This document shows positions 26,142-34,771 of a stretch of DNA of 64,000 nucleotides, piece by piece. The notes below the pieces were generated by a model. That model did not search any database and was not told the DNA's origin. It was given only the letters and a program-made list of their open reading frames with translations. A program made the translations under genes and the position numbers. The stretch comes from Streptomyces sp. NRRL F-525 (GTDB taxonomy: Bacteria; Actinomycetota; Actinomycetes; Streptomycetales; Streptomycetaceae), in contig NZ_JNXE01000046.1 of assembly GCF_000716605.1 (NCBI RefSeq), positions 60,805 to 124,804 of the forward strand. The letters are read 5' to 3'. Each line of letters opens with the position of its first letter. Positions within the stretch are counted from its first letter, which is position 1.

Positions 26142-27236
26142 CTACAGATACAACCCCGCGTCCGCGCCCTCCCGTTGGTCCGGTACCGAGGTCGGCTGGG
26201 TGCCCCGGCGCAGGGCGTACAGCTCCGCCAGGGTCGCGCCCTCGCGGCCCACTCCCTCCTCCGTGCCGAGCCAGTCGACCGACTCCTTGCGGGTGAGGGG
26301 GCCGACCTCGATGCGGGCGAGGCAGCGGCCGGGGCGGACGACGGCGGGGTGGAGGCGCTCCAGGTCCTCGTTGGTGGTGACGCCGACCAGGACGTTGCGG
26401 CCCTGGCCGAGGAGGCCGTCGGTGAGGTTCAGGAGCCGGGACAGCGCCTGGCCCGCCGTGTGCTTCGCCTCGCCGCGGATCAACTCGTCGCAGTCCTCCA
26501 GCAGGAGGAGCCGCCAGCGGCCCTTGCCCGTCGTGTCGTCCTCGCCGATCGCGATGTCCATGAGGTAACCGACGTCGCTGAACAGCCGCTCCGGGTCCAG
26601 TACGCAGTCCACCTGGCACCAGTCGCGCCAGGAACGGGCCAGCGTGCGCAGCGCCGAGGTCTTGCCGGTGCCCGGCGGGCCGTGCAGCAACAGGAGCCGG
26701 CCCGCGATGTCCTCCGGGGTCGTCTTCATCAGGGTGTCCATCGCATCGGCCACCGGACGCGTGTAGTTGGGACGCACCTCGTCCCACGTGCCCGCCGAGA
26801 TCTGCCGGGTCGTCCGGTGCGGGCCGCGCCTGGGGGAGACGTACCAGAACCCCATCGTCACGTTCTCCGGCTGCGGTTCGGGTTCGTCCGCCGCGCCGTC
26901 GGTCGACTGGTCGAGGACCTTCTCGGCGAGCTCCTCGCTGGTCGCCGTCACCGTGACGTCGGCGCCGCGGTTCCAGCGGGAGATCAGCAGGGTCCAGCCG
27001 TCGCCCTCGGCGAGGGTCGCGCTGCGGTCGTCGTCGCGGGCGGCGCGCAGCACGCGGGCGCCCGGTGGGAGCAGGGTCGCCCCGGTCCGGACGCGGTCGA
27101 TGTTCGCCGCGTGCGAGTACGGCTGCTCGCCCGTCGCGAAGCGGCCGAGGAACAGCGCGTCGACGACGTCGGACGGGGAGTCGGAGTCGTCGACGTTGAG
27201 CCGGATCGGCAGAGCGTCGTGTGGGTTAGCGGACAT
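26142..27236 (-). CDS. AAA family ATPase (DUF5925-type)
   Basis: A 364-residue protein. The N-terminal 120 residues form an unassigned domain (DALFLGRFATGEQPY). After a linker the AAA core has Walker A GPPGTGKT (186-193), Walker B in RLLLLEDCDELI, sensor 1 GVTTNEDLERLHPAVVRPGR with an arginine finger, and a C-terminal Ala/Leu-rich end. It resembles single-gene AAA ATPases of actinobacteria with a DUF5925 N-terminus. The ATG at 27236 begins MSANPHDALP; an ATG further up has no better support. The role is unknown. The GntR gene converges on it 12 bases away. Confidence 0.82.
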   Translation of the reverse strand: MSANPHDALPIRLNVDDSDSPSDVVDALFLGRFATGEQPYSHAANIDRVRTGATLLPPGARVLRAARDDDRSATLAEGDGWTLLISRWNRGADVTVTATSEELAEKVLDQSTDGAADEPEPQPENVTMGFWYVSPRRGPHRTTRQISAGTWDEVRPNYTRPVADAMDTLMKTTPEDIAGRLLLLHGPPGTGKTSALRTLARSWRDWCQVDCVLDPERLFSDVGYLMDIAIGEDDTTGKGRWRLLLLEDCDELIRGEAKHTAGQALSRLLNLTDGLLGQGRNVLVGVTTNEDLERLHPAVVRPGRCLARIEVGPLTRKESVDWLGTEEGVGREGATLAELYALRRGTQPTSVPDQREGADAGLYL

Positions 27237-27357
27237 GGGGCCATGATCCGGCACAGGGACGCCGTGTGCACCCGCTTTCCGCAGTGCGCCCCCGAGTGTC
27301 GGCGAACCGCTCCGCTGGAAAAGCGGCGAGGGGCCGTCGTTCGGCTGCGGCGCCGTC

Positions 27358-27387
27358 GTGGCTGGTCGCGCAGTTCCCCGCGCCCCT
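27358..27387 (+). repeat. Dispersed GCGCAGTTCCCCGCGCC element, copy 1
   Basis: A 30-bp core containing GGTCGCGCAGTTCCCCGCGC lies between the divergent AAA ATPase and glycosidase genes; GCGCCCC-TTT-GGGGC at its end forms a small hairpin. Related copies lie at 51746 and, inverted, at 53004. This element is common in Streptomyces intergenic regions, usually as a long hairpin. Confidence 0.8.
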
Positions 27388-27486
27388 TTGGGGCACGGCT
27401 CACGCCGTTACGCCCCCGACCTGTTACAAGCCTGTGCGCGTACGGATCTGCCCCACCTGCTCCCCCCGCCGTTACTGTTGCCCTTG

Positions 27487-28902
27487 ATGGGACGTCATGG
27501 GTGGAATTCGGGGGCACTGCGGTGGCGGCTCACCGCGCTGCTCGGCGTGGGTGTCGCCGCACTGGCGCTGATCGTGACCCTGATCAACACGCTTCCCGGC
27601 GGCGGAAGCACCACCGGCACCTCACGCGACGGCGACAAGGTGCACGGCATCCCGGCGACCCCGCCCGACCAGGGCCGGCCCGAGGTCGGCTGGGGCTTCA
27701 CCCACACCCAGTACAGCGCCGACGAGGGCAGCGGCGCCGCGACCGAGCGCGTCGAGGGGCTGCTGGCGAAGTCCCAACTCCCGCAGGACCAGGCCATCAT
27801 GGGCTGGGGCGCCGACAACCCCGAGCCGGTGAAGGGGCGTTACGACTTCGGCGCCCTGGACCGCCGTATCGACTTCATGCGCAAGTCCGGCGGCACCCCG
27901 GTCATCACGCTGTGCTGCTCGCCGGACTGGATGAAGGGCGGCAAGTCCGGTGTGGGCAACACCGATTGGAGCCAGGCCTCGCTGGAGACGGCACCGAAGC
28001 CCGACCACTACGCGGACTACGCGGCGCTCGCCGCGACCGTCGCCAAGCGGTACCCGGACGTCACCCACTTCATCGTGTGGAACGAGTTCAAGGGCTTCTG
28101 GAACGACGCCAAGCAGCGCTGGGACTACGAGGGTTACACCCGGCTGTACAACCTGGTCTACAAGGCGCTGAAGAAGGTCAACCCGAAGATCATGGTCGGC
28201 GGTCCGTATCTGGTGATGGACAGCGTGGACCCGCGTGACGCGAACGCCTCCAGTACGTTCAAGGGCAGTTGGGGCGCGATGGACCAGCGGATCATCGACG
28301 CCTTCGACTACTGGAACGAGCACAAGGCCGGCGCGGACTTCGTGGTCGTCGACGGCTCCAGCTACACCAACGACGACGACCTGCTGCCGGACGAGTTCGG
28401 GGCCACCGACAAACTCACCGCCGTGAGCGAGTGGGTGCGGCAACAGACGCACGATCTCCCGCTCTGGTGGGCCGAGTACTACGTCGAGCCCGCCGACGGC
28501 AACGACGACCGCAAGGGCTGGTCCGAGACCCACCGCGTCGCCGTCCAGGCCACCGGCATGATCGCCCTGGCCAAGGGCGGCGCCAGCTCCGGCTTCTACT
28601 GGAACCCGGAGGAGGAGAAGGGCACGGACTGCCCGGGCTGCCTGTGGACCCCGACCGACAGCTCCGACGGCGGGCAACAACTCCCCATGTACGACCTGGT
28701 GTCCCGCTTCGACGCGGCCTTCGGGCCCGGCGCGAAGTACGAGACCGTGCCGGTCGCCGCCGACGACGTGCCGAACGTACGGGTCCTCGCCACCGACAAG
28801 ACGATCCTGGTCGTGAACACCCTGGACCGGCAGATCAGCGCGAACGTCGACGGCAAGCAGTTCGACATGGCGGCCTACGGGGTCAAGTGGCTTACCCGAT
28901 AA
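27487..28902 (+). CDS. GH39-like exopolysaccharide endoglycosidase
   Basis: A 471-residue glycoside hydrolase of clan GH-A, GH39/PslG-like. A short cytoplasmic N-terminus and one helix (about residues 13-37) anchor it outside. The catalytic acid/base is Glu200 in FIVWNEFKG and the nucleophile is probably Glu330 in LPLWWAEYYVEP. The domain ends with a beta-rich segment. Relatives such as PslG cut a biofilm polysaccharide during export. Its converging position beside a polysaccharide operon supports the same role here. A perfect hairpin straddles its stop codon. Confidence 0.82.
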   Translation: MGRHGWNSGALRWRLTALLGVGVAALALIVTLINTLPGGGSTTGTSRDGDKVHGIPATPPDQGRPEVGWGFTHTQYSADEGSGAATERVEGLLAKSQLPQDQAIMGWGADNPEPVKGRYDFGALDRRIDFMRKSGGTPVITLCCSPDWMKGGKSGVGNTDWSQASLETAPKPDHYADYAALAATVAKRYPDVTHFIVWNEFKGFWNDAKQRWDYEGYTRLYNLVYKALKKVNPKIMVGGPYLVMDSVDPRDANASSTFKGSWGAMDQRIIDAFDYWNEHKAGADFVVVDGSSYTNDDDLLPDEFGATDKLTAVSEWVRQQTHDLPLWWAEYYVEPADGNDDRKGWSETHRVAVQATGMIALAKGGASSGFYWNPEEEKGTDCPGCLWTPTDSSDGGQQLPMYDLVSRFDAAFGPGAKYETVPVAADDVPNVRVLATDKTILVVNTLDRQISANVDGKQFDMAAYGVKWLTR

Positions 28903-28915
28903 GCCACTTGACCCC
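28879..28915. terminator. Perfect 16-bp hairpin over the glycosidase stop codon
   Basis: GGGGTCAAGTGGCTTA (28879-28894) pairs perfectly with TAAGCCACTTGACCCC (28900-28915), with a five-base loop. The first arm encodes the last residues of the glycosidase and the second arm begins with its TAA. The converging operon stops at 28927, so the hairpin terminates both transcripts. Confidence 0.88.
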
Positions 28916-28926
28916 CTAAGCCCCTG

Positions 28927-31900
28927 CTACTTCATTGTCAGGAACCGCTGCACCAGCGAGGCCAGCACCACCGCCAGCAAGGGCAGCGAGAACCAGAAAC
29001 TGCTCTGCAGCCACCGCAGTTGACGCACGCTCGGCCGCACCGCGACCCGGACGACCTCGCGGGCCGTCAGCATCAGGATCAGGGCGAGGGCCGCGAGCGC
29101 GCCCACCACCGACCACGGCGTCCAGGTGATCTGCGGTCCGATCGGCCCGGGATCGGGCTGGGGGACCGCACCCGCCGGCTGCTCGCGCAGGGAGTACATG
29201 GTCACGTCGGCGTTGACGAGCACCTTCTTCAACTCCTGCCGGTTGTCCAGGTTCTGGATGAGCCGGGACTCCCAGGTCGCCGAGTAGCCCGCGTCCAGCT
29301 GGAGCGAGACGACCTGGCTCTTGTTGAGCATCAGATACGAGTTCGGGCCCGCGTCTTTGAGTGCCTTGACCAGACCGGACACCAGCACCGGGTCCGAAGG
29401 AGCCAGCGTGGGCACGTAGTTGACCCGCTCCATGTCCTTCGCGCCCCACGGCATCGCCGGCGTCACGTCGTTGACCGTGTCGTCGCTGAGCCACAGCAGC
29501 CGTACCGTCGGCTTGTCGTGGGCGTACACGTAGTTCATGGCCGCGACCTCGCCGGGCCGGACCCGCTCGAAGCCCTCGTTGCCCCAACGGGCCACCAGGA
29601 AGCCGCCCATGAGCAGCAGCCCGGCGAGCAGGGCGGCCAGCGGGGCGAGGCTCACGCGGTCCTTCTCGCGTTCCTTGGCGGTGGCGCCGGTGCGCGGGAA
29701 GAGGGCGAGACCCGCGAGCAGGGCCGCGCCCGGCACCGCGAACATGAAGACGCGCAGCGCCATCTCGCCGCCGTAGGACTGCATGCCGAAGCCCAGGAAC
29801 GGGACGAAGGTGAGGACGAGCAGGGAGCGTTCGCGGTACTTGTGGTCGCGGCGGCGCCACCAGCCCCAGCAGGCGAAGGCCATGACGCCGCCGGCCAGCA
29901 GGACGCGGGTGTAGAGGACCAGCTTGTGGGTCGAACTGCCGCCCTGGATACGGCCGGAGACGGACGTCGAGACATTGCTGCCGACGCCGCCGACCCCGCC
30001 GAAGAGGTCGTTGAAGTGTCCGGACCAGTACGGCTCGGCCATGAAACCGAGCCAGACCGCGACCAGCACCCCGAACAGGATGGGCAGGCCCCGGAGTTCG
30101 GAGCGGCCGATCAGGACGAGGGCCGTGAGCACGCCCAGCATCACGAACGGCGTGAGCTGGTGGGCCGGGACGCTCGCCGCGAACAGGCCGATCAACACCA
30201 GGAGCAGGACGGCCTGTTGGCGCCGGTCGGTGGGTTCGACCTCCGCCTCGCCGGGCCGCATCCTCGTCCACAGGACGTGCGGTGCCCGGAACCAGACCAA
30301 CAGGATCGCCACGAAGGCCAGGTAGAGGAGGAAGGTGAAGCCCTGCGGGGAGAAATAGTCCTGGCCTACCCAGCCGCTGAGCACGAAGATCCAGACGCCG
30401 GTCCACTTCGCCCGCCAGCTCGCCCGCAGGGAGCGTACGAGCAGGAACATCGGTGCCAGGTAGGCGAGTTGGATGGCCGTGGGCCACCAGCGGATGACCT
30501 CGGACCAGTCGGTGACCCCGCACGCCTTGCCGACGAACGCGGCCACCGCGAAGAAGCCCGGCCAGCTCCAGCGGGCGTCCAGGTCGGGTACGGCCGACCC
30601 AGTACGGTCGATGTAGTCGATGAACCCGAGGTGCTGCCAGGCCGTCGGGAAGCGCGGCTCGGGCTCGATCACCGCGGGCAGCGCGTGCAGCGAGACCACC
30701 GTCGCGAGCAGGGTGATCAGCAGCAGTGCCTTGTGTTCGCGGCCCAGCCACAGCAGCGCGGCGAACACCACGATCAGCAGCGCGGCCCCGGCCAGCGTCG
30801 GCAGCGGCAGCACCGAGATCAGGCCGAGCCCGCCCATGCGGTCCAGGTCGGACTCGCCGAGCCGCGCCGCGGGCACCCAGTACAGGAGCAGCGCGGCGAC
30901 CAGCAGACAGCCGAGCACGACTCCGGGGCGTGTGGGCACGAGGCGTTCGCGGAGGGACAATGGGCGTGCGGGCGGCGGGACTTCGGACTCCCGCGCCTCC
31001 CGGTCCTTCTCCGCCGCGTCCTCACGGGCCTGTTCCCGTACGAGCGACTCTTCCGGTACGACCACGCGGTCGGAGCCGTTGGCGGGCTCGAACGGCGCGT
31101 CCACCTCCGGCTCGGCGGACGGGCTCAGCGAGGACTCCGAGCCGGGTTCACGTTCCTCCACGGGCAGCCCGACGATCTCGGACCGCTTGATGCCGAGGGC
31201 CCAGGTCGGCCGTTGCTCGCCGGAGACGATGGGCGTGCCGGTGGGCGGGGTGCCGGGGCCCGGGCGTACGTCCGGCCGGCGTTCGAGGTGGTCGAAGTCG
31301 ACGTGGATGCCGAGCGCGAGGGTGTCCGAGTCGAGCGCCCAGGCCGGGCCGCGACGGCGCGGTGCGGCGGCGGGGACCTCGCGCGCCCCCAGGTCGGCGA
31401 GGTCGCCGTCCGGTGCCGCGTCCTCGGGCAACTCCGCGGCCGGGGCCGCCCGTAGCGTCTTGAAGAGTCTGGGCGCGGCGATCGCCACGATCACCGCGAG
31501 GCTGGAGATCTCGGCGACGCCCGCGCCGGTCAGGCCCATGCGGGGGAGCAGCAGCAGCGTCAGACTGAGCACCAGGACGCACAACAGGCCCTGCAGCCAG
31601 GCGAGTCCACTCGTGCGGCTCTGCGCGCGCAGCACCGCGAAGTACGTCTCCATGAGGACCCGCAGCAGCGCGCCCACCGCGAACCAGCGCAGCAGCGGGG
31701 TCGCCGCGTCCGCGTAGCCCGCGCCGAACACGCCCAGGATGTACGGGGCGCCGATGAACAGCAGCCCGCAGATCGGCAGCATGATCCGGGCCATGCGCTT
31801 GAGCGCGGCCCTGGTGTTGGCGGCGATGCGCGCCGGGTCGTGGGAGCCCTCGACGGTCAGGGAGGCGCCCATGTTGATGGCGAGCAGGTTGACCGTGCCG

Positions 31901-32781
31901 CCTATCGTCGTGGTGATGTAGAAGTACGCGTTGTCCTCGGAGCTGACCTGCGAGGCGATGATCACCGGCACGAGGTAGACCACGGCGAGTGAGAACAGCG
32001 AGCCGGTGTAGTCACCGGCGAGGAACCTGCCGATCTCCCGCAGCGTCGGCGGCCTCGCGTGCTCCTCGGTCGCCTTGATGTGCCGGGGCACCAGCCGCCG
32101 GAACACCAGCCAGCCGAGCGGCACCACGGAGAACGCGATCGCGGCGACCCAGGACACGAAGACACCGCTCGCGGCGAACACCGACGCGAGCCCGACGAGC
32201 AGCGCCAACTTCACTGCCGAGAACACGGTGTTGCCCACCGGCACCCAGGGCGCGCTGCGCAGCCCGGTCAGCACCCCGTCCTGCAGCGTGAGCAGGTTCC
32301 AGGCGACGACGGCGACGACGAAGCCGAGCGCGGGGACCGGCCCGTGCAGGAAGCGGTACGAGGGTCCCCAGTCGTTCAGCGTCAGCAGGAAGATCCCCGC
32401 CCCGAACGCGACGACGATCGAACTGCCCGCGTACGTACGGAAGATGAGGCGTCCGGTGGCTCGTCCGGCGACCGGGATGAAGCGGGCCAGGGCGCCGGTC
32501 AGCGTGACCGCCGTGAGTCCGGCGAGGAGCTTCATCGCCGCGATGGCCGCCGAGCCCTGGCCGACCGCGGTGGGGGAGTAGTAGTGGGCGGCGATCAGCC
32601 AGTAGCCGAGCCCCAGCACCGCGGAGATCCCGGTGTTGAGCATCAGGGCGTAGGCGTTGCGGAACAGCGGGCTGCCGCCGGGGGACTTGTTCCTTCCCGG
32701 CAGGCGCAACCGGCGCCCCGTCTGCTGGGGCGCCTCGGTCTCGGGCGCCGCGTCCTGGGTGGTGGTCGTCGTGTCAGACAC
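28927..32781 (-). CDS. Wzx-type flippase fused to a polytopic polymerase/GT-C-like domain
   Basis: A 1284-residue membrane protein. Residues about 35-445 are a MATE/Wzx-type polysaccharide flippase with 12-14 helices. A charged, disordered linker of about 170 residues follows. The C-terminal half (about 620-1284) has 12 or more helices with extracytoplasmic loops, one bearing DARWSWPGFFAVAAFVGKAC, resembling a GT-C glycosyltransferase or Wzy-like polymerase. The GTG at 32781 overlaps the deacetylase stop by eight bases (GTGTCTGA). Genes for these steps are normally separate, so the fusion is notable. It should export and assemble the operon's polysaccharide. Confidence 0.78.
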   Translation of the reverse strand: MSDTTTTTQDAAPETEAPQQTGRRLRLPGRNKSPGGSPLFRNAYALMLNTGISAVLGLGYWLIAAHYYSPTAVGQGSAAIAAMKLLAGLTAVTLTGALARFIPVAGRATGRLIFRTYAGSSIVVAFGAGIFLLTLNDWGPSYRFLHGPVPALGFVVAVVAWNLLTLQDGVLTGLRSAPWVPVGNTVFSAVKLALLVGLASVFAASGVFVSWVAAIAFSVVPLGWLVFRRLVPRHIKATEEHARPPTLREIGRFLAGDYTGSLFSLAVVYLVPVIIASQVSSEDNAYFYITTTIGGTVNLLAINMGASLTVEGSHDPARIAANTRAALKRMARIMLPICGLLFIGAPYILGVFGAGYADAATPLLRWFAVGALLRVLMETYFAVLRAQSRTSGLAWLQGLLCVLVLSLTLLLLPRMGLTGAGVAEISSLAVIVAIAAPRLFKTLRAAPAAELPEDAAPDGDLADLGAREVPAAAPRRRGPAWALDSDTLALGIHVDFDHLERRPDVRPGPGTPPTGTPIVSGEQRPTWALGIKRSEIVGLPVEEREPGSESSLSPSAEPEVDAPFEPANGSDRVVVPEESLVREQAREDAAEKDREARESEVPPPARPLSLRERLVPTRPGVVLGCLLVAALLLYWVPAARLGESDLDRMGGLGLISVLPLPTLAGAALLIVVFAALLWLGREHKALLLITLLATVVSLHALPAVIEPEPRFPTAWQHLGFIDYIDRTGSAVPDLDARWSWPGFFAVAAFVGKACGVTDWSEVIRWWPTAIQLAYLAPMFLLVRSLRASWRAKWTGVWIFVLSGWVGQDYFSPQGFTFLLYLAFVAILLVWFRAPHVLWTRMRPGEAEVEPTDRRQQAVLLLVLIGLFAASVPAHQLTPFVMLGVLTALVLIGRSELRGLPILFGVLVAVWLGFMAEPYWSGHFNDLFGGVGGVGSNVSTSVSGRIQGGSSTHKLVLYTRVLLAGGVMAFACWGWWRRRDHKYRERSLLVLTFVPFLGFGMQSYGGEMALRVFMFAVPGAALLAGLALFPRTGATAKEREKDRVSLAPLAALLAGLLLMGGFLVARWGNEGFERVRPGEVAAMNYVYAHDKPTVRLLWLSDDTVNDVTPAMPWGAKDMERVNYVPTLAPSDPVLVSGLVKALKDAGPNSYLMLNKSQVVSLQLDAGYSATWESRLIQNLDNRQELKKVLVNADVTMYSLREQPAGAVPQPDPGPIGPQITWTPWSVVGALAALALILMLTAREVVRVAVRPSVRQLRWLQSSFWFSLPLLAVVLASLVQRFLTMK

Positions 32782-33574
32782 GGGAACGGCTGGCCTTCCG
32801 GCGGACCTGTCGAGCTCTGCGGACCATGGCGTACCCCTGGGTGAGGGCACGGTCCCTGGCGAAGTTGCGGGCGATCGCACGGCCCTCCACGAGCCGCGCG
32901 AACTCCTCGACTCCCGTACTGCGGCGCACGGTTACCCGCCGCAGCGCGTACGGTCCCTGGCGGCGCCGGGCGAGGTCGTTGCCGACGGCGAGCGCCTGGG
33001 CGAACCCGGTCTCCCGCACCGCCTGGCGCACCCGGCCGCTGGAGTAGCCGTACGGATACGCGAACGAGACGGGTACGGCGCCGAGTTCGTCGGCGACGAT
33101 CTCCTTGCAGCGGACCAGCTCCGTGCGCAGGGTGTCGTCGTCGAGCTGGTCGAGCTGCGGGTGGGTGTGGCTGTGGCCGCCGATCTCGACGTCCGCGCCC
33201 GCGAGTTCGCGCACCTGGTCCCAGTCGAGCATGGTGTCCAGGCCGCCGCCGGTGTCCTGGTCCCCCCGGATCCAGCCGGTGGAGACGAACAGGGTGGAGG
33301 CGAACCCGTGTTGGGCCAGCGCTGGCAGCGCGTGCCGGTGCACGCCCTCGTAGCCGTCGTCGAAGGTGATCAGCACCGGACGCTCGGGCAGCGGTTTGCC
33401 GGAGCGCCAACTCGCGGCCAGTTCAGCCGTGTTGACGGGGGTGAAGTTCAGGTCGCCGAGGAGTGCCAGCTGCTCGGCGAACGCCTCGGGCGCGACGGAC
33501 AGTTCGCGGGTGGCGTCGTTCGGGGCGGCGGCGATCGAGTGGTACATCAGGATCGGCACCGGTGTGTCACTCAT
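32774..33574 (-). CDS. NodB-type polysaccharide deacetylase
   Basis: A 266-residue carbohydrate esterase 4 protein. The NodB motif TFDDGY is at residues 70-75, and the metal histidines His134 and His138 lie in GGHSHTHPQL. FAYPYGYSSGRVRQAV follows as motif 3. There is no signal peptide, so it may act in the cytoplasm on a lipid-linked precursor or be exported in another way; the Arg-rich C-terminus is unusual. It removes N-acetyl groups from a hexosamine-containing polysaccharide. Its stop overlaps the start of the flippase fusion, and its own start overlaps a short repeated frame. Confidence 0.88.
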   Translation of the reverse strand: MSDTPVPILMYHSIAAAPNDATRELSVAPEAFAEQLALLGDLNFTPVNTAELAASWRSGKPLPERPVLITFDDGYEGVHRHALPALAQHGFASTLFVSTGWIRGDQDTGGGLDTMLDWDQVRELAGADVEIGGHSHTHPQLDQLDDDTLRTELVRCKEIVADELGAVPVSFAYPYGYSSGRVRQAVRETGFAQALAVGNDLARRRQGPYALRRVTVRRSTGVEEFARLVEGRAIARNFARDRALTQGYAMVRRARQVRRKASRSRV

Positions 33575-33719
33575 GTCCGACCCCCGCGCTCGTTGCGGCC
33601 ACCGCGTCCGTTTGCGTCCCCGCGCCCGTGCCCGCTCCCGCGTTCGGGTGCCTCCCCGCGTCCATGTGCGTCCGCGCGCCCATGTCCGCTCCGGCGTTCG
33701 CGTGTCTCCCCGCGCTCAT
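33567..33719 (-). CDS. Possible 50-residue ORF built of an in-frame 54-bp tandem duplication
   Basis: Between the glycosyltransferase and deacetylase genes lies a frame of 50 codons. Its ATG overlaps the glycosyltransferase stop (ATGA) and its stop overlaps the deacetylase start by eight bases. The frame contains two 18-residue repeats, AGRHANAGADMGARTHMD and AGRHPNAGAGTGAGTQTD, from a 54-bp duplication (33604-33657 and 33658-33711, about 85% identical). No known domain is present. It may be a translated linker peptide, or debris from duplication of the glycosyltransferase tail; I cannot decide. Confidence 0.4.
   Translation of the reverse strand: MSAGRHANAGADMGARTHMDAGRHPNAGAGTGAGTQTDAVAATSAGVGHE
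33604..33711 (-). repeat. Two-copy 54-bp tandem repeat
   Basis: Units at 33604-33657 and 33658-33711 differ at eight positions. The unit is a whole number of codons (18). A further 25-bp near-identical pair, 33570-33594 and 33715-33739 (23 of 25), brackets the region; each copy contains a stop/start junction. Confidence 0.8.
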
Positions 33720-34771
33720 GTCCGCCCCCCGCGCTCATTACCGCCTCCACCCCCACCCTCACGCCCGTCCCCGCGCTCGCGTGCGTCCCCCTCGATCTCC
33801 ACCACCGCGTAAGTGGCCCCGCCGCGCCGCGCCCGCACGCTCCCGACGACATACCCGCCCGCCGCGCCGAACACCCCGGCGACGATCGCGCCCGCGCGGC
33901 CCGCGCCGCCCGGGCGGGCGAGCACGGCGTCCCGCAGCCCGCGCACCACTCCGGCCGGCAGGACCCGGGTCGTGTAGCGGCGCTCCGACTCAAGTCCCTT
34001 GTCGGCGCCGACACTTCGGGCCACCAGCGCCTTGGAGAGACCCTCGGCGTACGTGCGCGTGCGGAAGTACCCGAAGTGCTCACGCACCGGGGGCACCCGG
34101 TGGTGGATGACCGCGCGGTCGTCGATCAGCAGTACCGCGTCCGGCCTGGCGCGGGAGAGGCGGATGCAGAGTTCCGTCTCCTCGCCGCCCAGCGGACGCC
34201 TGTCGCCGTCGCGGCCGATGCCGGTCGCGAAGCCGCCGGCCGCGTCGAACGCCGTACGGCGGAAGGAGGCGTTGCCGCCCAGCACGTTGCGCACCCGGAC
34301 CCGGCCCGGCGGCAGGCCCTTGTACGTGCAGCCCACCACCCAGTCGAACTCCTCGGGGAACCAGGCCGGCCGGCGGCCCGACGCCCAGATCGGCATCGTG
34401 CGGCCGCCGACGGCCATCACCTTCGGGTCGGTGTACGCCTCGGCGAAGTACCGCAGCCACTCCCGCTCGGCCACGGCGTCGTCGTCGAGGAAGGCGATGA
34501 CCTCGCCGCGGGAGGCGGCGATGCCGGTGTTGCGGCCCGCGGACAGACCGCGCGGGCCCGCGTTCGCCAGCACGCGGACCTCGCCCGTCTCCTCGATGTC
34601 CTTGTACTCCCTGGTGAGCCGGTCCAGGAGAGCGGGGTTGTGGTCGACGACCAGCAACGTCTCCAGCGCGGGACGCGACTGCGCCCGCACCGAGGAGACC
34701 GCCGCGAGGATGTCCTCCCAGCGGTCCTCGGTGTAGACGCAGATCACGACGGAGATGTCGTGACTGCTCAA
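33716..34771 (-). CDS. GT2-family glycosyltransferase
   Basis: A 351-residue glycosyltransferase with a GT-A fold: ISVVICVYTEDRWEDI at the N-terminus, nucleotide-sugar metal motif DDD at residues 96-98 (AFLDDDAVAE), then NVLGGNASFRR and GGEETELCIRL. The C-terminus is a Gly/Arg/Glu low-complexity tail that has been locally duplicated. The start is taken as TTG 34771, overlapping the upstream stop as TTGA with GGAGAGG in front. It adds a sugar to the growing lipid-linked repeat unit in the membrane-associated assembly line. Confidence 0.84.
   Translation of the reverse strand: MSSHDISVVICVYTEDRWEDILAAVSSVRAQSRPALETLLVVDHNPALLDRLTREYKDIEETGEVRVLANAGPRGLSAGRNTGIAASRGEVIAFLDDDAVAEREWLRYFAEAYTDPKVMAVGGRTMPIWASGRRPAWFPEEFDWVVGCTYKGLPPGRVRVRNVLGGNASFRRTAFDAAGGFATGIGRDGDRRPLGGEETELCIRLSRARPDAVLLIDDRAVIHHRVPPVREHFGYFRTRTYAEGLSKALVARSVGADKGLESERRYTTRVLPAGVVRGLRDAVLARPGGAGRAGAIVAGVFGAAGGYVVGSVRARRGGATYAVVEIEGDARERGDGREGGGGGGNERGGRT

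Noticed and set aside
24514..26787. 757-codon minus-strand frame
   Set aside because: It is a shadow running through the AAA ATPase, GntR and acetyltransferase genes in another frame, with no recognisable domain.
26175..28238. 687-codon plus-strand frame
   Set aside because: It is antisense to the AAA ATPase and out of frame with the glycosidase; the real frames of both have clear domains.
28916..30751. 611-codon minus-strand frame inside the flippase fusion
   Set aside because: It is an alternate frame of the same strand; the translation lacks hydrophobic helices and domains.
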